The notes below the pieces were generated by a model. The model had not been told where the DNA came from and did no database searches. It was given only the letters and a program-made list of their open reading frames with translations. Positions 1 through 6,558 of a stretch of DNA of 27,245 nucleotides are shown here, piece by piece; position 1 is the stretch's first letter; the number at the start of each line of letters is the position of its first letter. The position numbers and the translations under genes are program-made. The stretch is taken from the IMG/VR virus record IMGVR_UViG_3300000115_000145, positions 1 through 27,245 of that record; one strand, written 5' to 3'. The DNA is from a virus.

Positions 1-14
1 GGAGACAGCGTAAT
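1..14. repeat. 14-bp direct terminal repeat, left copy
   Basis: Bases 1-14 (ggagacagcgtaat) are identical to 27232-27245. A chance match of 14 bases exactly at both ends is very unlikely. The repeat contains the stop codon of the gene at 26963, and a terminator follows at 57-92, so joining the ends makes one sensible transcription unit. This is most simply the overlap of a circular or circularly permuted assembly. A true short terminal repeat cannot be excluded. Confidence 0.85.
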
Positions 15-56
15 ATAAATACAATGTCTCAATAGAGATTACCAAGAGAAATTCAG

Positions 57-92
57 CCCACAGCGTAGTACAAGATGCACTGTGGGTTTTTT
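57..92 (+). terminator. Intrinsic terminator
   Basis: A perfect 7-bp stem (cccacag 57-63 with ctgtggg 80-86) is followed by six T (87-92). If the molecule is circular it lies about 45 bases downstream of the stop of the gene at 26963 and closes that early unit just before the next promoter. Confidence 0.8.
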
Positions 93-93
93 G

Positions 94-101
94 TATAAAT
101 A
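94..101 (+). promoter_or_regulatory. T4-type late promoter core (TATAAATA)
   Basis: This is an exact TATAAATA octamer, the core recognised in T4 by the gp55 late sigma factor. It lies 2 bases after a terminator. Transcription would start near 107, leaving a 13-base leader with an aggag ribosome site before the ATG at 120. The octamer-to-ATG distance equals that at 26107. Confidence 0.65.
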
Positions 102-119
102 ATATACAGGAGAAATACT

Positions 120-380
120 ATGATCACAGTACAATACAAAGAAGGTAATGAGTGGAAAACAGATGATAACACATTTGTAACACTTGACATTGCCAAAGCA
201 CACACAGTAAAACAGGGTTATGCTCAATACAAAGTATGGAATGATACTACACTGTTAGCACACTTGTTTAATCAAGTTGTAGCAGTTAACAAACCAAGAC
301 CTAAAAAGACCAAGCTAGAAGAACCAACACCGGTAGTAGAACATGTGGATGTTGAACTAGACACACCAGAAGAAGAATAA
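120..380 (+). CDS. Hypothetical protein, 86 aa, acidic tail
   Basis: I do not recognise this protein. The ATG at 120 follows an aggagaaa ribosome site by five bases. Residues 1-55 look like a small compact domain rich in aromatic residues. They are followed by a basic proline stretch (KPRPKKTK near 58-65) and a strongly acidic C-terminus ending DTPEEE. There is no signal peptide or membrane segment. The gene is isolated, with a terminator on its left, a late-type promoter directly before it and a non-coding region after it. Short acidic orphans in phages are often host-takeover or regulatory proteins, but nothing here proves that. Confidence 0.7.
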   Translation: MITVQYKEGNEWKTDDNTFVTLDIAKAHTVKQGYAQYKVWNDTTLLAHLFNQVVAVNKPRPKKTKLEEPTPVVEHVDVELDTPEEE

Positions 381-418
381 AACCCTCTTCAATTACAAAG
401 TGGAAAAAGGCATAAAGG

Positions 419-426
419 CATAAATA
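419..426 (+). promoter_or_regulatory. T4-type late promoter core (CATAAATA)
   Basis: The octamer is an exact NATAAATA match 38 bases after the stop of the 86-aa gene. No open reading frame of useful size follows, only a hairpin region ending in a strong terminator at 514-544. This suggests that the transcript is a small RNA. A palindrome (cttgca 427-432, tgcaag 440-445) straddles the predicted start near 432. Confidence 0.6.
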
Positions 427-431
427 CTTGC

Positions 432-544
432 AGGACCAATGCAAGTATGGCTATTGAATATAGTTGATTCCGGATACTATAGTACAGTAACGCAAGCATT
501 AAACCACACTAAGCCCATGTTATCTCAGTATAGCATGGGTTTTT
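432..544 (+). ncRNA. Candidate small RNA 1 with its own late promoter
   Basis: Between the CATAAATA box and the terminator there is about 113 nt with no credible coding frame. Visible structure: an internal hairpin (tatagt 459-464 with actata 476-481) and the terminal 10-bp stem at 514-539. The promoter-hairpin-terminator arrangement is what an independent small RNA looks like. I do not recognise a family. It could also be a decayed gene remnant or an untranslated spacer. Confidence 0.45.
514..544 (+). terminator. Intrinsic terminator of small RNA 1
   Basis: A 10-bp stem (cccatgttat 514-523 with atagcatggg 530-539, one G-T wobble) has a 6-base loop and is followed by five T (540-544). Confidence 0.85.
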
Positions 545-564
545 CCATGATTAGACGCTCATAT

Positions 565-595
565 ACGCTTATACAAGCGTGATCAATGAACATTG
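565..595 (+). other. Paired small hairpins between the two small RNAs
   Basis: Two perfect inverted repeats lie almost back to back: acgctt/aagcgt (565-570, 575-580; loop atac) and caatg/cattg (584-588, 591-595; loop aa). Neither is followed by T residues. They may be protein-binding sites or RNA processing signals. No gene is visible here. Confidence 0.4.
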
Positions 596-642
596 GTACA
601 CTTACCCTTCTGCCAGAAAATATTACAAAAAAGAGCTAAATA

Positions 643-726
643 CAAACGCTAATCAAACAGTGGGGGTTCTGCCTTGATTGGCTGGCCCAGACTGTTTGCA
701 TTCCTTGTTGATGTCTGGGCTTTTTT
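643..726 (+). ncRNA. Candidate small RNA 2, possible pseudoknot
   Basis: A one-mismatch late box (GCTAAATA 635-642) precedes about 80 nt without a coding frame that ends in a terminator. Two competing pairings are visible. Aatcaa 651-656 pairs with ttgatt 674-679. Caaacagt 654-661 pairs with actgtttg 691-698, crossing the terminator stem 685-692/713-720 and overlapping it by two bases. The second arrangement would be an H-type pseudoknot or an anti-terminator. The family is unknown and the promoter assignment is weak. Confidence 0.45.
685..726 (+). terminator. Intrinsic terminator of small RNA 2
   Basis: A perfect 8-bp stem (gcccagac 685-692 with gtctgggc 713-720) is followed by six T (721-726). 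It insulates the fibre operon promoter at 743. Confidence 0.85.
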
Positions 727-742
727 CTACGGTTTGAATTTG

Positions 743-750
743 GATAAATA
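743..750 (+). promoter_or_regulatory. T4-type late promoter core (GATAAATA), fibre operon
   Basis: This exact NATAAATA lies directly after a terminator and 35 bases before the ATG at 785. The genes from 785 to 4264 overlap end to end and must share a transcript, so this is their natural promoter. Confidence 0.65.
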
Positions 751-784
751 AACTTGTAATAAAACAACAACAAGGAAATCAATT

Positions 785-910
785 ATGCATAAAGAATTAG
801 AAAAATTATTAAAGAGCCTAACAACCCTATCTAACCTGGCTGTTATATACCTTGCAATTAAGTGGGGATACAGTGGATTAGAATTTATACTGAGGAGTTT
901 ACTAAACTAA
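785..910 (+). CDS. Small hydrophobic protein, 41 aa
   Basis: The frame opens at ATG 785 after an aagga ribosome site and ends with TAA 908-910, which overlaps the ATG of the next gene (TAATG). That coupled overlap is the junction style of the other fibre genes here and is the main reason to believe in this gene. Residues 1-11 are charged. Residues 12-26 (LTTLSNLAVIYLAIK) are hydrophobic enough for a membrane or amphipathic helix, and the C-terminus is leucine-rich. There is no recognised family. It may be a leader ORF that couples translation, or a small membrane protein. Confidence 0.5.
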   Translation: MHKELEKLLKSLTTLSNLAVIYLAIKWGYSGLEFILRSLLN

Positions 911-1239
911 TGGCAGCCACATACAACATAACAATTAACCAGAACGCAGACTTCCGCAGAGCGTTTCAGGTTAAAGAAGATAGTGTAATAGTAGATATAA
1001 CAAACTACACATTCAGCGGAAGATTAAAAAGCAGTTTCAATGATGACTCACATGTAGACTTTAATACAAGTATTGAGAATGGTGCAGCAGGTACATTCAG
1101 CATTAACTTAACAGATACAGTAACAGGTTCAATGAGCCCAGGAACATGGGTATATGATGTTGTTATGACAACAGATGCTGGTGTTAAGACTAGACTGTTA
1201 CAAGGCAACGCATTCCTAAAACAAGGAGTAACACCATAA
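910..1239 (+). CDS. Fibre-associated structural protein, 109 aa
   Basis: I chose ATG 910 (MAATYNITINQ) rather than the in-frame ATG at 862. It overlaps the upstream stop as TAATG, and the earlier start would lie inside the upstream gene. The protein has the pattern of small beta-rich virion proteins of marine T4-like phages, from memory: an INQNADF start, FQVKEDSVIVDITNY, then SGRLKSSF and a C-terminal GTWVYDVVM strand set ending LLQGNAFLKQGVTP. It probably forms a domain at the fibre or tail attachment. It overlaps the following fibre gene (TAATG at 1237-1241). Role inferred from family resemblance and position. Confidence 0.65.
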   Translation: MAATYNITINQNADFRRAFQVKEDSVIVDITNYTFSGRLKSSFNDDSHVDFNTSIENGAAGTFSINLTDTVTGSMSPGTWVYDVVMTTDAGVKTRLLQGNAFLKQGVTP

Positions 1240-3230
1240 TGACTGTATATACAACACTACCAACAGATGATGAGAATTTAGAAGTAACAGTAATAGATGA
1301 TCCAGATTTAGTAACCCTAAACATTAACCCTGCACAAGTAACAGGCTCAGGCGGTACAACAGGTACAGTTGAAAGAGTAGATACTGGAACAGGCTTAACA
1401 GGTGGACCAATTACTACAACTGGAACCGTAAGCATTGATGAAACAAGTGATATTAGTTTCAACAGTGTTACTTCAGACTTCTTTGGAGTACAACATTTTA
1501 CTGCCAAAGCAAGAGAAACTATTACGGCAGGACAACCTGTTTACATAAGTGGACATTCAGGCAACACACCAGAAGTTATGATAGCTGACTTTGATGATCC
1601 AACCAAGATGCCAGCATTTGGTATTGCTAGTGCAGACATTGCCAACAACAATAATGGTAGTATTAGTACATACGGTGATCTAAAGAACATAGACACAACA
1701 GGAACTACAGAAGGTGAAACTTGGGCAGTAGGTGATGAACTGTATGTAAACAATTCAAAACTAACAAACACACGCCCAACAGGCAGTAGTGAAGCAGTAC
1801 AAAAAATAGCTAAGATTATCAGAGTACACGCTAACACAGGACAAATGTTCTTGATGGGTGCAGGGCGTACAAATGATATTCCAAACTTAACTACTGGTAA
1901 TGTGTTTATTGGTAATGGTAGTGGATATGACAAGAGAACTTTAACAAGTGCAGATGTTACCAACAGTGCAGGATATATTACTGCATCAAGTACTGATACA
2001 CTAACAAACAAATCAGGAAGCAACTCACAATGGACAAATGACGCAGGTTACACAACCAACACAGGAACAGTAACACCAAGTTCAACAGATACATTTACAA
2101 ACAAATCAGGAAGCAATAGTCAATGGACAAATGATGAAGCTTATCTAAAAGCCAACGCATTGACTCCATACTATACAAGTACACAAGTAGATGCATTACC
2201 TGTAAGTACATTTAGTAATGACGCAGGTTATAGTACTACAACAGGAACTGTAACACCAAGTTCAACAGATACATTTACAAACAAATCAGGTAACATTAGC
2301 CAATGGACAAATGATGCAGGCTATTTGACAAGTGAGACTGATAACCAAACACTAAGTTTTGCTAATCCAAACCTCAGCATCTCTAATGGCAATAGTGTAG
2401 ACCTTAGTGCATTAAACACAACTACACTGGCATGGAGTGCAATTACTTCAACACCAACAACAATTAGTGGATATGGAATAACAGATGCGTTTGATGGTGA
2501 CTACAACAGTTTAACCAACCAACCAACTATTCCAACACAAACTGTAATAAACAACAATGCAGACAACAGCATTATCACAGGTAGTGCTACCGCAGATAAC
2601 CTTAACGGTGAAGCTGACTTTACTTGGGATGGAACTAATGCAGTTATAGATGGAACAGCAAGCAATCTAACAACACCAGTATTAAGTTTGGTAACAGACA
2701 ATAGCAGTTGGAACGCAGCACAATTAATGTGTACTGATAGTAATGGTAAAGTGTTTTCTCAAGTTGGACAACTTAATACAGCTGCTAGTGCTTATGTATG
2801 GAATATTACACTTGACCCAGATAACACACACGGGCGTACAGGTGTTACAAATTATGCTGGTGACTATTATGTAGACTTTAGAAAAGAATATGATGATCAA
2901 AGTGCAATCAAAATAACTCAGAATATTTTTGGTGCCAATGGTGGGTACATAATGAGAGTTAAAGATGACTTCAACGGTAACAGTCCAAGATATGATTTCA
3001 AACCAATGATAGTACAAGCTGAAGAATTCCGTGTTGAAGCCAGAGACGGTGTAAGAAGCACAGATTTAGCATTAACAGTTGATATTGATAAAGCAAAGTT
3101 TGAAGTTCCAATTGGGCATGCACAATTAAGTGCTGATCCTAGTAGTCCAGAAAATGGTTGGACATATTACAATACAACCACAGACAAGCTAAGGCTCTAT
3201 GCCGCAGGTGCATGGGTTGACTTGAACTAA
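1239..3230 (+). CDS. Tail fibre protein, 663 aa, T4-like marine phage type
   Basis: This is a host-recognition fibre candidate. Residues 1-75 are threonine- and glycine-rich (TGTGLTGGPITTTGTV), a typical fibre shaft. Residues about 81-216 (FFGVQHFTAKARETITAGQPV onward) form a domain I associate with fibres of marine T4-like phages. Residues about 245-370 hold three repeats built on TDTFTNKSG.ISQWTNDAGY; two are near-identical in DNA over 50 bases, exactly 180 bp apart. The C-terminus (PENGWTYYNTTTDKLRLYAAGAWVDL) recurs at the end of the next protein. The start overlaps the previous stop. No chaperone-cleavage or enzyme motif is seen. The fibre role is strong; the receptor is unknown. Confidence 0.8.
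   Translation: MTVYTTLPTDDENLEVTVIDDPDLVTLNINPAQVTGSGGTTGTVERVDTGTGLTGGPITTTGTVSIDETSDISFNSVTSDFFGVQHFTAKARETITAGQPVYISGHSGNTPEVMIADFDDPTKMPAFGIASADIANNNNGSISTYGDLKNIDTTGTTEGETWAVGDELYVNNSKLTNTRPTGSSEAVQKIAKIIRVHANTGQMFLMGAGRTNDIPNLTTGNVFIGNGSGYDKRTLTSADVTNSAGYITASSTDTLTNKSGSNSQWTNDAGYTTNTGTVTPSSTDTFTNKSGSNSQWTNDEAYLKANALTPYYTSTQVDALPVSTFSNDAGYSTTTGTVTPSSTDTFTNKSGNISQWTNDAGYLTSETDNQTLSFANPNLSISNGNSVDLSALNTTTLAWSAITSTPTTISGYGITDAFDGDYNSLTNQPTIPTQTVINNNADNSIITGSATADNLNGEADFTWDGTNAVIDGTASNLTTPVLSLVTDNSSWNAAQLMCTDSNGKVFSQVGQLNTAASAYVWNITLDPDNTHGRTGVTNYAGDYYVDFRKEYDDQSAIKITQNIFGANGGYIMRVKDDFNGNSPRYDFKPMIVQAEEFRVEARDGVRSTDLALTVDIDKAKFEVPIGHAQLSADPSSPENGWTYYNTTTDKLRLYAAGAWVDLN
2061..2290 (+). repeat. 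Internal direct repeat in fibre gene
   Basis: Bases 2061-2110 and 2241-2290 match except for one base, 180 bp apart. A shorter, more diverged third copy ends near 2019. They encode the TDTFTNKSG fibre repeat and could allow change in fibre length by recombination. Confidence 0.75.
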
Positions 3231-4264
3231 TGGGTACAATTAAATTACGCAGAGGTACAGGATCACCAGCAGGCAGTTTAGCACAATATGAAGTTGCTAT
3301 GGATGTTGCAGATAAAACACTTTACACTAGTAGTGATGGAAGTGATGCAGTAATTATTGGCGCTGACCCAAAACATTTCCTAGCCAACAATACCATAAGT
3401 GGCATAACAAATGTAACAACTGGACCAACTGAAAAAGCCTGGTTTAAAAATCAAAACAGCTCAACACCCTCAGTAAACACAGGTATAGCAATAGCTAGAG
3501 ATTTAACCAGTGATGGAGCAGTTAGTGGCAGAGAACCACGCAGTGCTGGATTATTATGGACAGTACTTAGTGATAGTGGTAACACCAATGGAAGTGCAAC
3601 AGAAATCTATCCAGGTGGTATTACCATGGAAAGTGGAAGCAATGATGGCTCAAGTCCAAACTGGATTAGAGCATTTACATATGATGATGGTATTAGTACA
3701 TTTAGTGAAGAAACATTGTTTGAAGGTACCAAGAATGAATTTCACATTTATCCAAAACTAAACACTGATGGTATTAAAAATGTAGCAGACAACTATAGTG
3801 AAATAGCAGCCTTTGAAAGTAAAACTCTTGCATCAGCTAACACAGTGGGTATTGAATTGCAGCGTAACTTGAGCACTGATGGTGCAGTAAGTGGCAGAGA
3901 TACTAGAGGTGTAACTCAACTGTATGGTATATATTCAGATGCAGGTAACACTAATGGAAGTGCTCAATACATTTATCCAGGTGGATTTGTTGGACAAAGT
4001 GGAAGCAATGATGGAACCAGTCCACATTGGCTACAAGCATTTACATATGATAATGGTATTAACAGTTTCAGTGAAGAAGTAATGTGGGAAGGTACCAAAG
4101 ATGAATTTCATGTTTATCCACCAACAGAGTTTCACAACACTATACAACTAGGCAGTCAAGCTAGTGACCCTAGTGGAACAAATGGAATGATGTACTATAA
4201 TAGTAGTACCAACAAGTTTAGAGGTTACCAAAACGGTGCTTGGATTAACCTAGACGGAACTTAA
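3230..4264 (+). CDS. Tail fibre protein with internal duplication, 344 aa
   Basis: The N-terminus (MGTIKLRRGTGSPAGSLAQYEVAMDVADKTLYTS) matches the short IKLRRGT domain at the start of many marine phage fibres and receptor-binding proteins. Residues about 84-175 and 205-297 are two copies of one module. Shared elements are STDGAVSGR, SD.GNTNGSA..IYPGG, SGSNDG.SP, AFTYD.GI..FSEE and EGTK.EFH.YP. The C-terminal 35 residues (DPSGTNGMMYYNSSTNKFRGY) resemble the end of the preceding fibre, so both probably share a tip or trimerisation fold. The start overlaps the previous stop (TAATG). It is a likely receptor-binding or accessory fibre. Confidence 0.75.
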   Translation: MGTIKLRRGTGSPAGSLAQYEVAMDVADKTLYTSSDGSDAVIIGADPKHFLANNTISGITNVTTGPTEKAWFKNQNSSTPSVNTGIAIARDLTSDGAVSGREPRSAGLLWTVLSDSGNTNGSATEIYPGGITMESGSNDGSSPNWIRAFTYDDGISTFSEETLFEGTKNEFHIYPKLNTDGIKNVADNYSEIAAFESKTLASANTVGIELQRNLSTDGAVSGRDTRGVTQLYGIYSDAGNTNGSAQYIYPGGFVGQSGSNDGTSPHWLQAFTYDNGINSFSEEVMWEGTKDEFHVYPPTEFHNTIQLGSQASDPSGTNGMMYYNSSTNKFRGYQNGAWINLDGT

Positions 4265-4288
4265 GAATAACAGTTAAGGAGCTCTACC

Positions 4289-4636
4289 ATGAGTAAAAAT
4301 GAGGAACACACTGAAGGAAAACAGGCTAAACCCAAGGGAAGACCAAAAATAGAAATAGATGTAAATGTACTAAAAAGCCTATTAGAAATACAATGCACAA
4401 TTACAGAGTGTGCTCATGTATTAGGTGTAAGTACAGATACATTACAAAGAAACTACAAAGATGTAATTAACCAAGGTAAAACTATGGGAAAGGTTACATT
4501 GCGTAGAGCACAGTGGAGAAACGCTATTGAAAAGAACAATGTTACTATGCAGATATGGTTAGGTAAACAGTGTTTAGGTCAAAGTGATAGTCCACTAGAT
4601 GAAGAAGCAGGAACTATCCTGCCTTGGACAGACTAA
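4289..4636 (+). CDS. terS: Terminase small subunit, 115 aa
   Basis: It binds the packaging start site and hands DNA to the large terminase. Residues 1-20 are basic and flexible (KPKGRPK). Residues about 26-58 form a helix-turn-helix (VLKSLLEIQCTITECAHVLGV). The C-terminal segment NNVTMQIWLGKQCLGQSD closely follows a motif common in phage small terminases. An aagga site precedes the ATG. The large terminase lies 600 bases downstream, after four tiny genes. The family is inferred from motif and position. Confidence 0.75.
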   Translation: MSKNEEHTEGKQAKPKGRPKIEIDVNVLKSLLEIQCTITECAHVLGVSTDTLQRNYKDVINQGKTMGKVTLRRAQWRNAIEKNNVTMQIWLGKQCLGQSDSPLDEEAGTILPWTD

Positions 4637-4653
4637 TATAAGGTAAAGCTATT

Positions 4654-4884
4654 ATGAGCAAACAGGAAGATCACAAGTGGGCGGAAGTCACAGAACAAAA
4701 CGCAAAAGATATTGTGGATATTAAACACAGTATCAAAAGTATTAAAGATAACCACTTGAGACACTTGGAAGCTGATATGGCAAAACAATCTAAAGCAATT
4801 GAGAAGATTGATACACGGATTTGGGCTGTGCTTATTATCCTTGTAGTATCAACAGTGATAGGGATGATTAAAAATGGCTTATAA
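4654..4884 (+). CDS. Coiled-coil membrane protein, 76 aa (XhlA/holin-like)
   Basis: Residues 1-52 form a charged helix with heptad-like spacing (DIVDIKHSIKSIKDNHLRHLEADM). Residues 56-72 (IWAVLIILVVSTVIGMI) are one clear membrane span with a short basic end. This layout matches XhlA-type phage lysis accessory proteins and some spanin or holin partners. It starts 17 bases after the small terminase stop and overlaps the lysine-rich micro-ORF at 4874. A lysis role is plausible but no endolysin is visible anywhere in the window. Confidence 0.65.
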   Translation: MSKQEDHKWAEVTEQNAKDIVDIKHSIKSIKDNHLRHLEADMAKQSKAIEKIDTRIWAVLIILVVSTVIGMIKNGL

Positions 4885-4924
4885 AAAGAAAAAGAAAAAG
4901 ACTAAAAAGAAATACGGCAAGTAG
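4874..4924 (+). CDS. Lysine-rich micropeptide, 16 aa
   Basis: The ATG at 4874 overlaps the end of the previous gene and the frame stops at TAG 4922-4924. It encodes MAYKKKKKKTKKKYGK, 11 of 16 residues lysine. Overlapping coupling and a conspicuous composition argue for translation. An oligo-lysine peptide could bind nucleic acid or membrane. It may be a chance frame in A-rich sequence. Confidence 0.35.
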   Translation: MAYKKKKKKTKKKYGK

Positions 4925-4945
4925 CCAAGTTAAAGGGGAAATATT

Positions 4946-5041
4946 ATGAAAAAATATTTAAAAGATAAAAAGGTATGGGCAGTAATAGTAGTACTAGGTA
5001 TTGCACTTATACTGTGGCAACATTTACCGGTAATAGGTTAA
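4946..5041 (+). CDS. Single-span membrane peptide, 31 aa
   Basis: A good aaagggga ribosome site lies just before ATG 4946. The peptide begins MKKYLKDKK, then a hydrophobic span at about 11-27 (WAVIVVLGIALILW), and ends HLPVIG. The stop TAA 5039-5041 abuts the next ATG at 5042. A basic N-terminus followed by one span fits a small phage lysis or holin-regulating peptide. No family is recognised. Confidence 0.55.
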   Translation: MKKYLKDKKVWAVIVVLGIALILWQHLPVIG

Positions 5042-5257
5042 ATGAAACTAACCCCCAAACAACTTGATGCGTGGCGTGTTATACCAAGGTTGCTAATACT
5101 TTGCTATATGTTTGCTTTCTATGAGAGCACACAATGGTTTATGGGATTAGATAGTCCAACTAATGCACAAGCAGGCTTTATTTCAACTATTGTTGGAGCC
5201 GGTGCAGCATTCTTTGGATTGTATGTTAACAGTGGAAACAACAATGCCACTAAGTGA
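5042..5257 (+). CDS. Putative holin, 71 aa
   Basis: Two membrane spans are visible, about 12-34 (RVIPRLLILCYMFAFYEST) and 43-62 (AGFISTIVGAGAAFFGLYV), separated by a short polar loop with SPTNAQ, and a polar tail. This resembles two-span holin-type proteins encoded next to terminase in many marine phages. It starts immediately after the previous stop and overlaps the terminase start at 5244. Holins set the time of lysis by permeabilising the inner membrane. The partner endolysin is not seen here. Confidence 0.6.
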   Translation: MKLTPKQLDAWRVIPRLLILCYMFAFYESTQWFMGLDSPTNAQAGFISTIVGAGAAFFGLYVNSGNNNATK

Positions 5258-6485
5258 TGTACAAAAGACAGTAAGTGATGACCCTAATAGATTCAAGGTT
5301 GTAGTAGCAGGGCGTAGATGGGGGAAGAGTTGGCTTAGTATGCATGAGATGGCCAAGCACGCAAGGTTTCCCAATAGTAAGATCTTTTATGTTGCACCAA
5401 CATATAAAATGTGTAGACAAATACTGTGGGATGACATTAAAGAAAAATTTATAAGAGCCCGTTGGGCTAAGAAGATTAATGAAAGTAATTTAGAAATAAC
5501 ACTAGTAAATGGCAGTGTTATATACTTACGCAGTGGTGATAACCCAGATAACTTGCGTGGTGTTAGTATGGATTACTTGGTAATGGATGAAGCAGCTATG
5601 ATTGATCATAAAATGTGGACAGAAGTATGTAGACCAGCCCTGTCAGACAGACAAGGTGGTGGTATGTTTATTACAACTCCACAAGGCAAAGGTAGTTGGA
5701 TATATGAACTATGGCAAGGTGCACATAGTCAAGAGAATTGGAGTGCGTTTCAGTACACAACATTAGATGGTGGTAATGTACTACCAGAAGAGATTGAAGC
5801 AGCACGCAATGAATTAGGTGAGCGTGAGTTCAAACAAGAATATGAAGCCAGCTTTGAAACATTTGCTGGTAGTATCTATTACAATTGGGATAGTAGTACA
5901 CACATAAAGCCACAAGACAGAGACTTTAAGAAGAATGAAATATTACATGTGGGAATGGACTTTAATGTTAGCCCACTAGTTGCAATGATTACCAGAGTTA
6001 ATGGTAATGAAATAAGCGTTATAGATGAGATTAGTATGCACGGATCAAATACATTTGAATTAGCAGAGGAATTGTTAAACCGTTATCCAGATAATAGATT
6101 ATGGGTTTATCCAGATGCGTCAGGAAAAGCACGCAAAACTAGTTCAAATACAAGTGATCATCACATACTAAGAAACAGTGGATTTCAACTCAAAGTAAAG
6201 AACATTAATCCACCTGTAAAAGATAGAATAGCAAGTGTAAACGCTAGTCTAAAAGCAACAGATGGTAGTGTAAAGCTATACATAGACCCCAAATGTAAGA
6301 ACTTAATCAAGTGTATAAGTGGACAAACTTATAAACAAGGAACACAAGTTCCAGATAAGAATGGAACAAATGATCTTTCACACATGAATGATGCATTGGG
6401 ATACTTAGTACATTGGATTAATCCAATAAGAAGAGATAAGCCAGAACATTTGGACAGAAGTCCTCAGTTGTTTGGGCATTATTAA
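5244..6485 (+). CDS. terL: Terminase large subunit, 413 aa
   Basis: This is the ATP-driven DNA packaging motor and nuclease. I start it at ATG 5244 (MPLSDVQKTV); the earlier in-frame ATG at 5163 would run through the holin gene. Walker A is GRRWGKS at 23-29. Walker B is YLVMDEA at 111-117. The coupling motif is TTPQGKG at 144-150. The RNase H-like nuclease has D239 in GMDFN, D291 in YPDAS and D383 in HMNDALGY. All key residues are present, so it should be active. Length is at the short end of the usual range. Its upstream overlap of 14 bases indicates coupled translation. Confidence 0.93.
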   Translation: MPLSDVQKTVSDDPNRFKVVVAGRRWGKSWLSMHEMAKHARFPNSKIFYVAPTYKMCRQILWDDIKEKFIRARWAKKINESNLEITLVNGSVIYLRSGDNPDNLRGVSMDYLVMDEAAMIDHKMWTEVCRPALSDRQGGGMFITTPQGKGSWIYELWQGAHSQENWSAFQYTTLDGGNVLPEEIEAARNELGEREFKQEYEASFETFAGSIYYNWDSSTHIKPQDRDFKKNEILHVGMDFNVSPLVAMITRVNGNEISVIDEISMHGSNTFELAEELLNRYPDNRLWVYPDASGKARKTSSNTSDHHILRNSGFQLKVKNINPPVKDRIASVNASLKATDGSVKLYIDPKCKNLIKCISGQTYKQGTQVPDKNGTNDLSHMNDALGYLVHWINPIRRDKPEHLDRSPQLFGHY

Positions 6486-6488
6486 AAG

Positions 6489-6496
6489 GATAAATA
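6489..6496 (+). promoter_or_regulatory. T4-type late promoter core (GATAAATA), portal
   Basis: An exact NATAAATA begins four bases after the large terminase stop, in the context aaaaggataaata shared with 8911. The predicted start is near 6502. A small hairpin (caaca/tgttg, 6510-6528) would lie at the 5' end of the mRNA. The portal ATG is at 6559. Confidence 0.7.
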
Positions 6497-6558
6497 ACAA
6501 ATATAGACTCAACAATTGATCACTGTTGAAAGTACTACCTTAAAAGGAAAATATAATT

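Noticed and set aside
862-909. Upstream ATG at 862 for the 109-aa fibre-associated protein
   Set aside because: It would lie inside the 41-aa gene at 785-910; ATG 910 forms the TAATG overlap used at neighbouring junctions and begins a sensible domain.
3510-3761. 83-aa frame inside the second fibre gene
   Set aside because: It lies entirely inside a well-supported gene in another frame and has low-complexity methionine-rich sequence.
5163-5243. Upstream ATG at 5163 for the large terminase
   Set aside because: It would overlap most of the second span of the holin-like gene; ATG 5244 places the Walker A at a normal distance.
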